NCBI GenBank assembly: GCA_021773365.1 | Contig: JAJFKF010000039.1 | Span: 1 to 64,000 of the forward strand | Direction of reading: 5' to 3' | Length of the DNA: 64,000 bases | DNA from: Gammaproteobacteria bacterium | Lineage (GTDB): Bacteria; Pseudomonadota; Gammaproteobacteria; Steroidobacterales; Steroidobacteraceae | In this document: in pieces, positions 26,250 through 35,375 of the stretch | How positions within the stretch are numbered: the first letter of the stretch is position 1 | How the letters are laid out: each line of letters begins with the position of its first letter | The notes under the pieces: model-generated | The model's input: only the letters and a program-made list of their open reading frames with translations | What the model was told of the DNA's origin: nothing | Databases searched by the model: none | Position numbers and translations under genes: made by a program

Positions 26250-26282
26250 GAGCCCGGCCGGGATTGTGGCCTGGCCGGGCTC
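26250..26282. other. Perfect 10-bp hairpin
   Basis: GAGCCCGGCC (26250-26259) pairs perfectly with GGCCGGGCTC (26273-26282) around a 13-nt loop. No U-tract follows on either strand, so it is not a standard intrinsic terminator. It sits 38 bp before a plus-strand ATG and after the RHH gene, and may be a leader structure. Confidence 0.5.
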
Positions 26283-26319
26283 CTCACCACCACGCATCCC
26301 AAGTTAAGGAGTCTGCGCA

Positions 26320-26613
26320 ATGGCTACCTCGCATGATAACAGCGCCCGAAAGGGCGCCCGTTCCCGCCCAACTCGCCCCCGTCCCATCCGCCGCCCACCG
26401 GTGGACACTCCCATCCCCGCTACCGAAGTCCGGCTGACCGTCCTGCGCCTGCAGACGGTCCGCTCCGTCGTCATCACCGCCGCGGCGGCCCTCTGGCACC
26501 AGAGCGCCGACCACGACGCCGACATCGCCCATGCGCTGCGCTACTCGGCCTCCATGCCCCTGACAGCCGAGATCGAGCGGCTGGAAACTCTGCTCGCCAG
26601 GGGCAGGGCATAG
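26320..26613 (+). CDS. Hypothetical protein
   Basis: A 97-residue protein with a basic, Pro/Arg-rich N-terminus (about 1-35) and a helical C-terminal half (VRLTVLRLQTVRSVVITAAAALWHQSADHDADIAHALRYSASMPLTAEIERLETLLA). AAGGAG precedes the ATG. It has no family I recognise. It lies between the 26250 hairpin and a broken minus-strand gene, both in accessory DNA. Confidence 0.5.
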   Translation: MATSHDNSARKGARSRPTRPRPIRRPPVDTPIPATEVRLTVLRLQTVRSVVITAAAALWHQSADHDADIAHALRYSASMPLTAEIERLETLLARGRA

Positions 26614-26628
26614 CCGGTACGGTGCTCC

Positions 26629-26875
26629 TCAATCGGCCCGCAGGGACGCGGGCCGATACTTCGACATCCCTCGCGGCATCTGCACCACATCCCGGATCGT
26701 CACCAGGCTGTCCATCCCGTGCTGCTCCCCAATCTCCTCCAGCACGCCGGCCACGGCTTCAGTGCTATGCAGGATGAGACGATCGGAGAACCACTCCAGG
26801 TCCGCATCGCCCTCCGGGCTGTTAACCGGCGCGCTGGTTGGACGCTGATCGGCGCCGCACGGCCTTGTTTTTCAT
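26629..26875 (-). pseudogene. Frameshifted small protein gene
   Basis: On the minus strand a frame ending at 26629 reads SAPVNSPEGDADLEWFSDRLILHSTEAVAGVLEEIGEQHGMDSLVTIRDVVQMPRGMSKYRPASLRAD but lacks a start codon. An ATG at 26875 in the next frame encodes MKNKAVRRRSASNQ and then stops. One frameshift near 26830 would join them into a protein of about 80 residues. It abuts the thioredoxin fragment at 26923, so both may date from the same rearrangement. Confidence 0.4.
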
Positions 26876-26922
26876 GGATGCGGCTGCTGGATTCCTGGTC
26901 AATATTCGACGCTGGTTTACAC

Positions 26923-27050
26923 CGGTAGCAATCTTCGCTCCACGTATCTGGTGGATAAGCAGGACAAAGTCGTGTTCTTGCAGGATAACCTCAATCGTCA
27001 AGCGCTCGAGCGAGCGCATCGTTGATGCAGGCTTCCGGGTTCCGCGTTAG
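26923..27050 (+). pseudogene. Fragment of the two-domain thioredoxin-like gene
   Basis: The 128 bp repeat the 3' end of the gene at 32245-34647 (matching 34521-34647, including the stop TAG). There are a few substitutions and a one-base insertion that breaks the frame in the last codons. The fragment precedes another ECF sigma gene, so it is probably the scar of a lost neighbouring sigma/FecR/receptor/thioredoxin unit. Confidence 0.85.
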
Positions 27051-27209
27051 TCAGCGTGCCGGGGAATGTCGAGATTCCGACCGGTGAGTAGGGGAAACTT
27101 TGCTGTCGTTCGACCTAATGGAGTTGTGACCCTGGACGGGGGCTTTTTCCCATCGGTGGCATCGAGGAAACGCTGTATCTGGGCGCTGCAACAGGCGTAA
27201 GGTAGGTCC

Positions 27210-27788
27210 ATGCCTGAGTCTCTGGACAGCTGGTTCAAGCGCGAAATCATCGTGCACGAGGCGCCGCTGACGCGGTTCCTGCGCCGATTGTGTCCCGCGA
27301 CCGAGGACATTCCGGACCTGCGCCAGGAGACCTATGCCCGTGTGTACGAGGCCGCCCGCAAGGCACGCCCGGCCTCGGCGAAGGCCTTCATGTACGGCAC
27401 GGCCCGCCACGTGGTGGTCGACCGGATCCGGCGTCGGCGGGTCATTACCATAGACACGGTAAGGGATTTGGACGCTTTGCCCGACTTAGTAGATGACGTG
27501 ACGCCGGAACGTCAGGCTGCCGCCGGGCAGGAGCTGCGGGTGCTGGCGTGGGCCTTCGATGCGTTGCCGCCGAAGTGCCGCGAAGTCGTATGGCTGCGGC
27601 GTGTCGATCGCCTGACGCAACGGGAAGTGGCCAGTGAACTCGGAATTGCCGAGAAGACGGTGGAGAATCACCTGGCAAAAGGAATGAAGCGGCTCGCCGA
27701 ACTGCTCCTGGGCAATCGCCAGGGCGACGCGCCGGACACGATGCAACATCCAAATGAGAATTCGCATGGACAGCACCAGACAGACTGA
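27210..27788 (+). CDS. FecI-like ECF sigma factor
   Basis: A 192-residue sigma factor with region 2 (LTRFLRRLCPATEDIPDLRQETYARVYEAARKARPASAKAFMYGTARHVVVDRIRRRR) and region 4 (LPPKCREVVWLRRVDRLTQREVASELGIAEKTVENHLAKGMKRLAELL), both of the FecI subgroup. It overlaps the FecR gene by 35 bp and heads a four-gene plus-strand unit (sigma, FecR, TonB receptor, thioredoxin-like). Confidence 0.93.
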   Translation: MPESLDSWFKREIIVHEAPLTRFLRRLCPATEDIPDLRQETYARVYEAARKARPASAKAFMYGTARHVVVDRIRRRRVITIDTVRDLDALPDLVDDVTPERQAAAGQELRVLAWAFDALPPKCREVVWLRRVDRLTQREVASELGIAEKTVENHLAKGMKRLAELLLGNRQGDAPDTMQHPNENSHGQHQTD

Positions 27789-28743
27789 AGACACCGCGGC
27801 GCACTGGCTCGCGCGGCGTGAGCTCGAGGACTGGACCGTGGACGACCAGGCGCAGCTCGATGTCTGGCTGGATGCAGCAATCTTGAACCGCGTAGCATTT
27901 CTGCGCCTGGAGACGGCCTGGGAGCAGACCCGGCGGCTGCCGGCGCTGGCGCCGGGCGCTGGACGGCGCAGCGTGCCGCCGCGGGATGGCTGGAACGTGT
28001 CGCCATTCTTTGAACGCAGGCAGGGAGAGGCCTTACCAGCGGCGCGTTTCCGTCAGCCGCTGACCTGGGCCGCAGCATTGCTGCCTGCCGCCTTGTTGGC
28101 GGGCTGGTATCTGTGGCCGGGCGACCGTACGTTCGAAACACCCATTGGTGCGACAGCCAGTATCCCGCTCCAGGATGGCTCAAATGTCACACTGAACACC
28201 GCGAGCAGAATCCGCATTGCGCTGGATGACAGGGAGCGGCGCATCGAGTTGCGGTCCGGTGAGGCGTTCTTTGACGTGGCAAAGGATCCGACAAGGCCGT
28301 TCATTGTTGAGGCGGGCGCCCGAAGAATTGTCGCGGTGGGAACGAAATTCTCGGTTCGCCGGGACGGCAGCGCGGTCTCCGTGATTGTGACCGAGGGAGC
28401 GGTTCGTTTCGATGCTGACGATGCCGGACTTCTGGAAGCCGGCGCGGTGGCTCAAACCCGCGGAGATGAGGTTGCGGTGGTGAGCAAAACCGTCCGCGAA
28501 GCCGAGGAGGCGCTGAGCTGGCGGACGGGTTATCTCACTTTCGATGAAACGGCGCTGGGTGAGGTGGTGGCCGAGTTCAACCGGTATACGCCGCGCCCGA
28601 TCCGGATCGGGAGCGCACGCCTCGAAGACTTGCGTATCACCGGCCGCTTTCGTGCCACCAACACGGACGCCTTTATCCGCGTCGTGGAGCAGGGATTCCG
28701 GGTCGAAGTGGAGGCGGGTGAGAAGGAAATCATTTTGCGGTAG
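27754..28743 (+). CDS. FecR-family anti-sigma regulator
   Basis: A 329-residue inner-membrane regulator. The cytoplasmic DUF4880 domain (AAHWLARRELEDWTVDDQAQLDVWLDAAILNRVAFLRLETAW) is followed by one membrane segment (about 97-112, WAAALLPAALLAGWYLWPG). The periplasmic FecR domain (IPLQDGSNVTLNTASRIRIALDDRERRIELRSGEAFFDVAKDPTRPFIVEAGARRIVAVGTKFSVR) and a STN-like C-terminal domain (VVAEFNRYTPRPIRIGSARLEDLRITGRF) complete it. It relays receptor occupancy to the sigma factor. ATG 27766 is an alternative start. Confidence 0.93.
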   Translation: MRIRMDSTRQTEDTAAHWLARRELEDWTVDDQAQLDVWLDAAILNRVAFLRLETAWEQTRRLPALAPGAGRRSVPPRDGWNVSPFFERRQGEALPAARFRQPLTWAAALLPAALLAGWYLWPGDRTFETPIGATASIPLQDGSNVTLNTASRIRIALDDRERRIELRSGEAFFDVAKDPTRPFIVEAGARRIVAVGTKFSVRRDGSAVSVIVTEGAVRFDADDAGLLEAGAVAQTRGDEVAVVSKTVREAEEALSWRTGYLTFDETALGEVVAEFNRYTPRPIRIGSARLEDLRITGRFRATNTDAFIRVVEQGFRVEVEAGEKEIILR

Positions 28744-28801
28744 TAGTGGTTTATCTGGAGTTGTTCGACTAAAGGCCCGACTATCATTCGGGGAGACGAA
28801 C

Positions 28802-31800
28802 ATGTTTAAGACCCTGGCGTTCAAGTCCGTTCTGGTTGCGCTGACAAGTGCAGCGTGTGTTGCCGCGTTCGCGGCGCCAGACTCACAAAGCAAGCTGGAT
28901 GTGCCTGCGGGAGAACTGGTGACGGCGCTGAAAGCGCTGGCCAGGCAGGCAGATGTGGAGCTGGTGTTTCAGGCCAAAGAGGTCAAGGGGATCAAGACCG
29001 AACGACTGGTCGGATCCTACTCGGTGACGCAGGCGCTGGATATTCTGCTGAAAGGGACGGGGCTGAGGCTCTTTACCGACAGTTCGGGTGCAATGGTGGT
29101 GTCGCGCCCGGAGTCGAAGTCATCGGCGGTGCGTCCCGTGGCCGGTCTTCAACTCGCCAGGAGCAACCAGGTCGGGCAGGAAATTTCGCCCTCTCCTGGG
29201 GCAGGGAGAGCGCCGGGTGAGGACAAGCAGGACATCGCAAGTACCGATGATCCGGACACGGATCAAGCTGAAGCAACCAAAGGCGTGCCCGAAATCCTGG
29301 TGAAGGGCTCCCGCAGCCTGAACATGGATATCGAGCGCAGCGAAGACGGGCCGCTCCCGTATGTTGTGTTCGACCGCGAGGAGATCCGGCGCTCGCAGGC
29401 CATGCACCTGGAAGACTTCCTGCATTCACGGCTGCCGATGAACACCTCCGCGGGCATGGCAACTGAAACCGGCGGTGCCGTCCTGAATGGTGCCAGCCGT
29501 ATCAATCTGCGTGGCCTGGGAACGAACCAGACTCTGGTGCTGGTAGATGGGCGGCGGGTGCCCGAAGTAACGTTGCAAGGTCTTCCCGGGCAAGGCGACC
29601 TCAACGGCATCCCGCTGGCTTCTGTAGAGCGTATAGAAGTGCTGCCGTCCAGCGCCGGCGGCATCTATGGCGGCGGCGCCACCGGCGGAGTGATCAATAT
29701 CATCCTGCGCCGCGACTACAGCGGCGTGGACGCGACGGCAAGCTACGCCAACACCTTCGACACCGATGTAGCCGAGTTGCGGCTGGACACCACCGCGGGA
29801 TTCGCGCTCGAAGGCGGCCGCACCCAGGTCACACTCTCGCTCAGCCGGTCGGGAGGAAATGAGTTGAAGGTGGCAGACCGGGAATTCGCGGCCCGCAGCC
29901 GCGCGCTCCAGCTGAAGAACAATCCGAATATTGCAGAGTGGACCACGTCGACGACGCCGCCAATCGGTGCAACGGTCAATATCCACAGTTCCGACGGCAG
30001 CCCGCTGGTGCTGGACGCGGGCTATGGTGGCGCGACACTGACCAACAGTCTCGGCCAGCCAACCAATATCACCCATATCCCCCTGGGTTATGCGGGGCCA
30101 GCTTCGGACAGCGGACAGGCGTTGCGCACGAATGCCGGGAGATACAACCTCGGGCTGCCGAATGACATGAAGGGACTGCAGGCCAGGATGCGACAACAGC
30201 CCACATCAGAGTCGTATTCCTTGAACGTCCGCCGTGGGTTCACCGAGCAGCTGGATGTATTCCTGGATCTGTCGCACCGCGAGCGGCATGGCGAGGCGGT
30301 CTCCGGAACGGTTTTTTCCGCCAGAAATCTCCCCGCCGGCGCGCCGAACAACCCCTTTCAGCAGAATATCAACGTGTCTTTTCCGGTGCCCGGACTGGAA
30401 GTCGGTACTCAGAACGAGAACAGCACCTTGAGCGGGACGGTCGGGCTCATTGCGCGTCTGCCTTACCAGTGGATGGGTGAAATCGACTATGCGGTGGGCC
30501 GCTCGCGGCTGGAAGCGAGTTATGCAGGTTCTATCGTGGAGCCCGCAGGTGCAAGCTTTAGCTCGGGGGTGATCAGCACCGGGCTGCCTGCGCCGGACGG
30601 GCGTCCCGCACTGAATGCGCTGCAGGAAGGCAATACCTATCCGATCGACTTTTCGCCCTATCTGCTGCCACAGCCGGCCATTGTCCAGGGGCCTTTTGAC
30701 ACCGTGCTGACTGATGTGACGCTGCGCCTGTCGGGACCGACGTTCAAGCTGCCCGGTGGTCCTGTGAACCTGTCGGCACTGGTCGAGAGCAGGAAGCAGG
30801 TGATGGAGAACGGCTTCTTCGTGGATCGTCCTACCCGTACGACTACGACGTATCGGCTGTTTGCCGAGCGCCCGCAGGAAACGCGATCCTATTACCTTGA
30901 AGCGCGCGCGCCGTTGATCTCAGTCAGCAATGCAATGCCCGGCGTACAGGAACTGGAGCTACAGGTGTCGTTGCGGCGGGATGAATATACAACGCACGGT
31001 ACGGCGCCGAATTTCCGGTCAGTGCCGTCGCTCCAGGGCCCGTTTCCAGAGTTCGCGCGCCATACGGGTGAGGTAGCCTCGAATGACCATACCGTCGGCG
31101 TGCGGTATATGCCGTTTCAAGACCTGGCGCTGCGTGCCAGCGTTGGGACCGGATTTCTGCCGCCATCGGTCAGCCAGGTGGTGTCCAACGTGTTCCCGGC
31201 GTTCTCGTTCGGAAGTTTTGGCACTGACCCGAAGCGCGGCGGCACCCAGATGGATGCCAACGGGAGCTTCGATTACATCTACGGTGGCAATCCGGATCTG
31301 CAGCCGGAGCTCTCGGACAACCTGTCGTTGGGAATGATTTTCACGCCGCGCTGGGCGCCCGGCCTCAGGCTTTCAGTCGACTACACCCGGATCAAGAAGG
31401 TGGATGAGATCCAGAGTGCGAGCGAGCAGTATTTTCTCGACAACGAGGATTTCCTGCCTGGCCGGATTGTCCGCGGGGAGAGGCTGGTGGGAGATCCTCC
31501 GGAGTGGGCGGGCCCTATCACGTCCTTCAACACAACGTTGGTCAATATTGCGAACACCCGGGTGGAGGCGTACGACCTCCAGGTCGACTATGACCTGCAG
31601 ACGGCCCGTTTCGGCGACTTCCGCTGGTATGCACTGGTGACCCGGCAGACCGATTACCAGAACCAGCGGCTGCCCGGCGAGCCGATGGTGGATTATGTGG
31701 GGTATAGCGGCGGGCGGCCACTGGAGTGGCGGGGCAACCTGGGAATGAACTGGGAGAAAGGACCGCTCGCGCTGGGATGGAATGCGCAGTACTACGACTC

Positions 31801-32137
31801 GTACTACGCCTATTCCGTCGGGACGGGAACAACAGCCGCCGCGATCGCGGCGTCCACCGCCAGCAACAGAGCCACTGCCTTGCTCAACCAGGGGTCCGAT
31901 GCGATTCCAAGCCAGCTCTATCATGACTTGATCATGAGTTACCGGTTTGACCGAGCAATCGGGTTCGCCGGCGGGTTGTTTTCGAACAGCGAGGTTTCCT
32001 TGGGTATCCAGAACCTGTTCGATACTTTGCCGCCCATCCTCGCCACGACCGATCCGGGGGGCAGCTTCAGTCCCTACGGCGATGGCCGCCTGCGGCGCTA
32101 TACGCTCTCGTGGAATAAATCCTTCGGCATGAGGTGA
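28802..32137 (+). CDS. TonB-dependent receptor with STN signalling domain
   Basis: The 1111-residue outer-membrane transporter has a signal peptide (about 1-25) and a STN domain (about 28-95, LDVPAGELVTALKALARQADVELVFQAKEVKGIKTERLVGSYSVTQALDILLKGTGL). A TonB-box-like EILVKGSRSLN and the plug (YVVFDREEI..INLRGLGTNQTLVLVDGRRVPE) follow. The beta-barrel ends NKSFGMR. The STN domain should contact the FecR protein encoded upstream. The ATG at 28802 gives the signal peptide; the longer frame from 28544 overlaps fecR and is wrong. Its pre-plug motif is nearly identical to that of the receptor at 57978. Confidence 0.94.
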   Translation: MFKTLAFKSVLVALTSAACVAAFAAPDSQSKLDVPAGELVTALKALARQADVELVFQAKEVKGIKTERLVGSYSVTQALDILLKGTGLRLFTDSSGAMVVSRPESKSSAVRPVAGLQLARSNQVGQEISPSPGAGRAPGEDKQDIASTDDPDTDQAEATKGVPEILVKGSRSLNMDIERSEDGPLPYVVFDREEIRRSQAMHLEDFLHSRLPMNTSAGMATETGGAVLNGASRINLRGLGTNQTLVLVDGRRVPEVTLQGLPGQGDLNGIPLASVERIEVLPSSAGGIYGGGATGGVINIILRRDYSGVDATASYANTFDTDVAELRLDTTAGFALEGGRTQVTLSLSRSGGNELKVADREFAARSRALQLKNNPNIAEWTTSTTPPIGATVNIHSSDGSPLVLDAGYGGATLTNSLGQPTNITHIPLGYAGPASDSGQALRTNAGRYNLGLPNDMKGLQARMRQQPTSESYSLNVRRGFTEQLDVFLDLSHRERHGEAVSGTVFSARNLPAGAPNNPFQQNINVSFPVPGLEVGTQNENSTLSGTVGLIARLPYQWMGEIDYAVGRSRLEASYAGSIVEPAGASFSSGVISTGLPAPDGRPALNALQEGNTYPIDFSPYLLPQPAIVQGPFDTVLTDVTLRLSGPTFKLPGGPVNLSALVESRKQVMENGFFVDRPTRTTTTYRLFAERPQETRSYYLEARAPLISVSNAMPGVQELELQVSLRRDEYTTHGTAPNFRSVPSLQGPFPEFARHTGEVASNDHTVGVRYMPFQDLALRASVGTGFLPPSVSQVVSNVFPAFSFGSFGTDPKRGGTQMDANGSFDYIYGGNPDLQPELSDNLSLGMIFTPRWAPGLRLSVDYTRIKKVDEIQSASEQYFLDNEDFLPGRIVRGERLVGDPPEWAGPITSFNTTLVNIANTRVEAYDLQVDYDLQTARFGDFRWYALVTRQTDYQNQRLPGEPMVDYVGYSGGRPLEWRGNLGMNWEKGPLALGWNAQYYDSYYAYSVGTGTTAAAIAASTASNRATALLNQGSDAIPSQLYHDLIMSYRFDRAIGFAGGLFSNSEVSLGIQNLFDTLPPILATTDPGGSFSPYGDGRLRRYTLSWNKSFGMR

Positions 32138-32168
32138 TGCCGGCCGGGCGGTAGCCCCGTCCTCACTT

Positions 32169-32199
32169 GACACCGGTCTGCCCTGTGCAGGCCGGTGTC
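32169..32199. other. Hairpin between receptor and thioredoxin-like genes
   Basis: GACACCGG (32169-32176) pairs perfectly with CCGGTGTC (32192-32199) around a 15-nt loop, about 30 bp after the receptor stop and 45 bp before the next start. No U-tract follows, so it may attenuate transcription or stabilise the receptor mRNA rather than end it. Confidence 0.45.
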
Positions 32200-32244
32200 G
32201 TTACGGAAGGCTCAAGTCCCACTCAGTACAGAGGCTCACTCCGA

Positions 32245-34647
32245 ATGAAACGTTGTATCAATACGATCCTGGCATTTTTGTCGCTGGGCATGATGATCGC
32301 CTTCGCCGTCACCGCCGCGCCCCCGGCCGAGGAGACCGTCACCCGTGCAGTGGAGGGATTTGACGAGGCTGCGAAGAATCTCGACCGGTCCGACTGGGAG
32401 AATCACTTCCGGCTCAGGCGGGAGGCGGCACTCGCGGCAATGCGAGGTATCGATGTATCGGAGGCCTCATTGGCGCAGCTCCGTCGACTGAAGTGGGTGC
32501 TGCCCGCCGCGGAGATGACTGATCAGGCGCTGGCGCGGCTCGAGGTGCTTGCGCGGGACACGGGCAAGGAGGGCGCGGAAGCGGCGATCCTGCGGCTGTC
32601 GTACCTGTTGTCCCCGCGGCATACAAGGCAGGACGAGACGGATGCCGATCGCGAGAATGCACTCAAGGCGCAAGAAGCGGCACTGCGACAGGTCGTGGAT
32701 CACCCCGGGCTTACTGCGTCCTTGGCCGAGAGTGGCGATGTGTTCCTGGAGCTCAGGCGCGTGAACCGCCAGGTGATGGCTTCGGCCCTCCCGCAGATGC
32801 TGCAGCTCGTTTCGCGCTTTCCGGCGCAGTTGTCACCAAACCTCGCCGGGAATCTGGTGAATTTCATCCTGGCACTGGACGGCGTACAGATGGAGGCCGC
32901 CGATCGCCAGCGCCTGCTTGGCCGTCTTGCCACTGCACTGCAGGCAGCCCGGAACAATGCCAGCGATGACGTGCGCGATCGCTATACGCGACCGCTGCAA
33001 TGGGTCAACGGCGCCTTCGCGCGCGGCCAGCTCGTGGGTCATCTTTCCCCGCCGCTGGACATCACCTGGAGCACACTCGCCGAGCCCATCGGGAGCGTTG
33101 CGGAACTCAAGGGCAAGGTAGTGGTGCTGGACTTCTGGGCCACCTGGTGTGGCCCCTGCATCGGCCTTTTTCCCGAAGTGCGCGAGCTTCAGGCGCGTTA
33201 CAAGGACTCACCTGTTGTCATACTCGGCGTCACCAGCCTCCAGGGTTATCATATGGATCGCCCGGACGGCGTCGATGGCGCGGCCAGGCGTATCGATACC
33301 AGCGACAGTCCGGCGCAGGAATACAAACTGATGGAGACCTTCATCCAGCAGCTGGGCATGACCTGGCCGGTGGCCTTCACTGCCCAGCAGGTGTTGAACC
33401 CGGAGTTTGGTATCAACGGAATTCCGCGACTGGCCATTCTCGATCCCGCGGGGGTGGTGCGTTACTCCGATGCTGGCAGCGACATCGCCGGGAAGATCGA
33501 CGGTTTGCTGCGTGAGTTCAACCTGCCAGTGCCTGCCGACGCGCAAGGCTCCAAGGACCTGTCCTTGACTGAAGTCAGTGGTCACGAGCGCATGAGCAGC
33601 GGGCTTTTAACTCACTCTGCCCTGTCCGGATCGAAGGGGAGTGGGCTCGATCCTTTGCTCGCCTGGAACGACAAGCTCCGCGACGCCATCAGCGTCACGG
33701 GAACCTACGAGATTATCGGCGCTGGCGGCGAAAGCACACCGGGGACGTTCAAGTTGCTCAAGCCATCCTTCAGGGTGGAGCGCTCCGGTCAGCCGGGCAG
33801 GGGCACGGTGAACTACACCGACGGAGTCTTTGCGGAAAGGCTCTGGGAAGACAGGAAAGTGCGCAATCAGAAGCTGGTAGACGAAGACCTCGCCGGCGTG
33901 CTCCGCGGCTTCGAGAGTTTCTTTGGTCAACCGGTGTATCGCGTCATCAAGTGCTCCGAGCTGCAGCTCGATGGACGGAAGAGCATCGGATACGAACTCG
34001 CCGTGCCGGGTGGGGCGCAGACGTCCACCACGCTCCTGTTCGACCCCTCGACCGGCGCTTTGCTGGGATACGACCGTGTGGCCGCAGGCGGGATTCTGAG
34101 CCGGTACCGCTATCATGATCTGAAGTTCGATACAGAGATGACTGTGGCAGACGTCAAGCCGATCTACCCTGCGGACGTAAGTCTCCCCCAGACCGTCAAA
34201 TGGACGCCCACCGTCGAGATCGGTGCAGCGGCTCCACAAGCCCGCCTGCTGTTCCCTGATGACAAGTCGATCGCGATGAAGGACCTTTGGAACGGACGGA
34301 GCTATGTTCTGCTGAACTTCCTGTGCTTCGGGTGCGGCGACCACGTTGCGGAGCTTCCGTACTACGACAAACTGATGCGCCACCTCGCTCCACAGGGTCT
34401 GAAAGTGTTCTCCATCGTTGAGAGTGACAGAACCAACAGCCTCGAAAGCCACATGAAGCGGGAGGGGTTGTCGGTCCCGACGCTGACGATCCCGGATGAA
34501 AAGACGCTTGCGGCCTATCGCGGTAGCAACCTTCGCTCCACGTACCTGGTGGATAAGCAGGGAAAAGTCGTGTTCTGGCAGGATTACCTCAATCGTCAAG
34601 CGCTCGAGCGAGCGCTCGTTGATGCAGGCTTCCGGGTTCCGCGTTAG
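32245..34647 (+). CDS. Exported protein with two thioredoxin-like domains
   Basis: An 800-residue periplasmic protein. A signal peptide (about 1-27) is followed by a helical region (about 30-270). A TlpA-like thioredoxin domain (about 280-430) has active site WCGPC (VVVLDFWATWCGPCIGLFPE), then comes a linker domain of unknown kind (about 455-650). A second thioredoxin-like domain (about 665-800) has a reduced CFGC site (LLNFLCFGCGDHVAELPYYDKL). It closes the sigma/FecR/receptor unit and may reduce or process a disulfide-containing ligand. ATG 32245 is chosen because it opens the signal peptide. A broken copy of its 3' end lies at 26923. Confidence 0.82.
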   Translation: MKRCINTILAFLSLGMMIAFAVTAAPPAEETVTRAVEGFDEAAKNLDRSDWENHFRLRREAALAAMRGIDVSEASLAQLRRLKWVLPAAEMTDQALARLEVLARDTGKEGAEAAILRLSYLLSPRHTRQDETDADRENALKAQEAALRQVVDHPGLTASLAESGDVFLELRRVNRQVMASALPQMLQLVSRFPAQLSPNLAGNLVNFILALDGVQMEAADRQRLLGRLATALQAARNNASDDVRDRYTRPLQWVNGAFARGQLVGHLSPPLDITWSTLAEPIGSVAELKGKVVVLDFWATWCGPCIGLFPEVRELQARYKDSPVVILGVTSLQGYHMDRPDGVDGAARRIDTSDSPAQEYKLMETFIQQLGMTWPVAFTAQQVLNPEFGINGIPRLAILDPAGVVRYSDAGSDIAGKIDGLLREFNLPVPADAQGSKDLSLTEVSGHERMSSGLLTHSALSGSKGSGLDPLLAWNDKLRDAISVTGTYEIIGAGGESTPGTFKLLKPSFRVERSGQPGRGTVNYTDGVFAERLWEDRKVRNQKLVDEDLAGVLRGFESFFGQPVYRVIKCSELQLDGRKSIGYELAVPGGAQTSTTLLFDPSTGALLGYDRVAAGGILSRYRYHDLKFDTEMTVADVKPIYPADVSLPQTVKWTPTVEIGAAAPQARLLFPDDKSIAMKDLWNGRSYVLLNFLCFGCGDHVAELPYYDKLMRHLAPQGLKVFSIVESDRTNSLESHMKREGLSVPTLTIPDEKTLAAYRGSNLRSTYLVDKQGKVVFWQDYLNRQALERALVDAGFRVPR

Positions 34648-34720
34648 TCGGTGACGCGGCCAGTCCTGCCGCTGGCCAGCGAGGGTGCGACGTCATGGCC
34701 AACAGCCGCGCGGTACGTAT

Positions 34721-35176
34721 TTACCGTCGGTCCGGCCGGACGCGGATGACGAATTGTCCACGCCGGCCTTCCAGCGCCAGAGCTTCATCCACCGAAAGCA
34801 CCAGTGCCAGCGATTCCGGGTCGTAGGCGTCGAAGATACCCGAGTACCGGCGCGTGCCGACGTCCGCGCCTTGCACCAGGATGCGCGGAGCACGGTTGTA
34901 GCGGTTGAATTCACTCGCGATGTGCGCCAGCGATCCTTGCGGAACACCACGCGCCCCTCCCGCCAGGCCACGGCATCCCCGATGTTCGCGGGCCGCCTCA
35001 CAAGGATGTGTCCGTCCTCTACGATGTCCGCCGCCTGGCCTGCTTCCAGCGGGGTCATTGGCTTGGCCATTACAAACAATGCCTCGCCGCCGATGAGCCG
35101 GATGTCCCGAGCGGTATCCGAGTAGTCGACCTGCGCCGTCGAGCGGGTCGTGCGCCACGGCAGCTTTCAACATCAA
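34721..35176 (-). pseudogene. FecR-family pseudogene
   Basis: The C-terminal region IASEFNRYNRAPRILVQG..RRYSGIFDAYDPESLALVLSVDEALALEGRRGQFVIRVR is clearly FecR, but the upstream parts are in other frames. LEAGQAADIVEDGHILVRRPANIGDAVAWREGRVVF lies in a second frame, and DYSDTARDIRLIGGEALFVMAK runs straight into PLEAGQ. This shows an internal deletion of the FecR core plus at least one frameshift. It resembles the FecR at 45409, and marks a lost third regulatory unit. Confidence 0.85.
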
Positions 35177-35267
35177 CTTTCGCGTGCCTGCCCAAGATGC
35201 CCCGCGAGGGTTGCAGGAATTGCTGGCGGGCGCCTCGATAATCTTCGGGGTTAATAGCGGCTGAAAT

Positions 35268-35375
35268 CTCCCGGAAACTCCCCGCTGACACGGCGTCTGG
35301 CGGTATATATCATGGCTGCTGGCTTCGACTTACGGGTATGCAGTCCTCAAGGCAGACATTCCACTCCTCAAGGGC
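35268..35375. repeat. Island repeat copy A
   Basis: About 108 bp matching copies B-E: CCGGAAACTCC near the left end, TATATCATGG, and TCAAGGCAGACATTCCACTCCTCAAGGGC at the right. On the minus strand it encodes the shared C-terminal peptide (AALEEWNVCLEDC..) ending at TGA (35310-35312). The match stops at about 35375 without the GGGACG core; a TlpA-like gene begins inside it. Confidence 0.75.
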
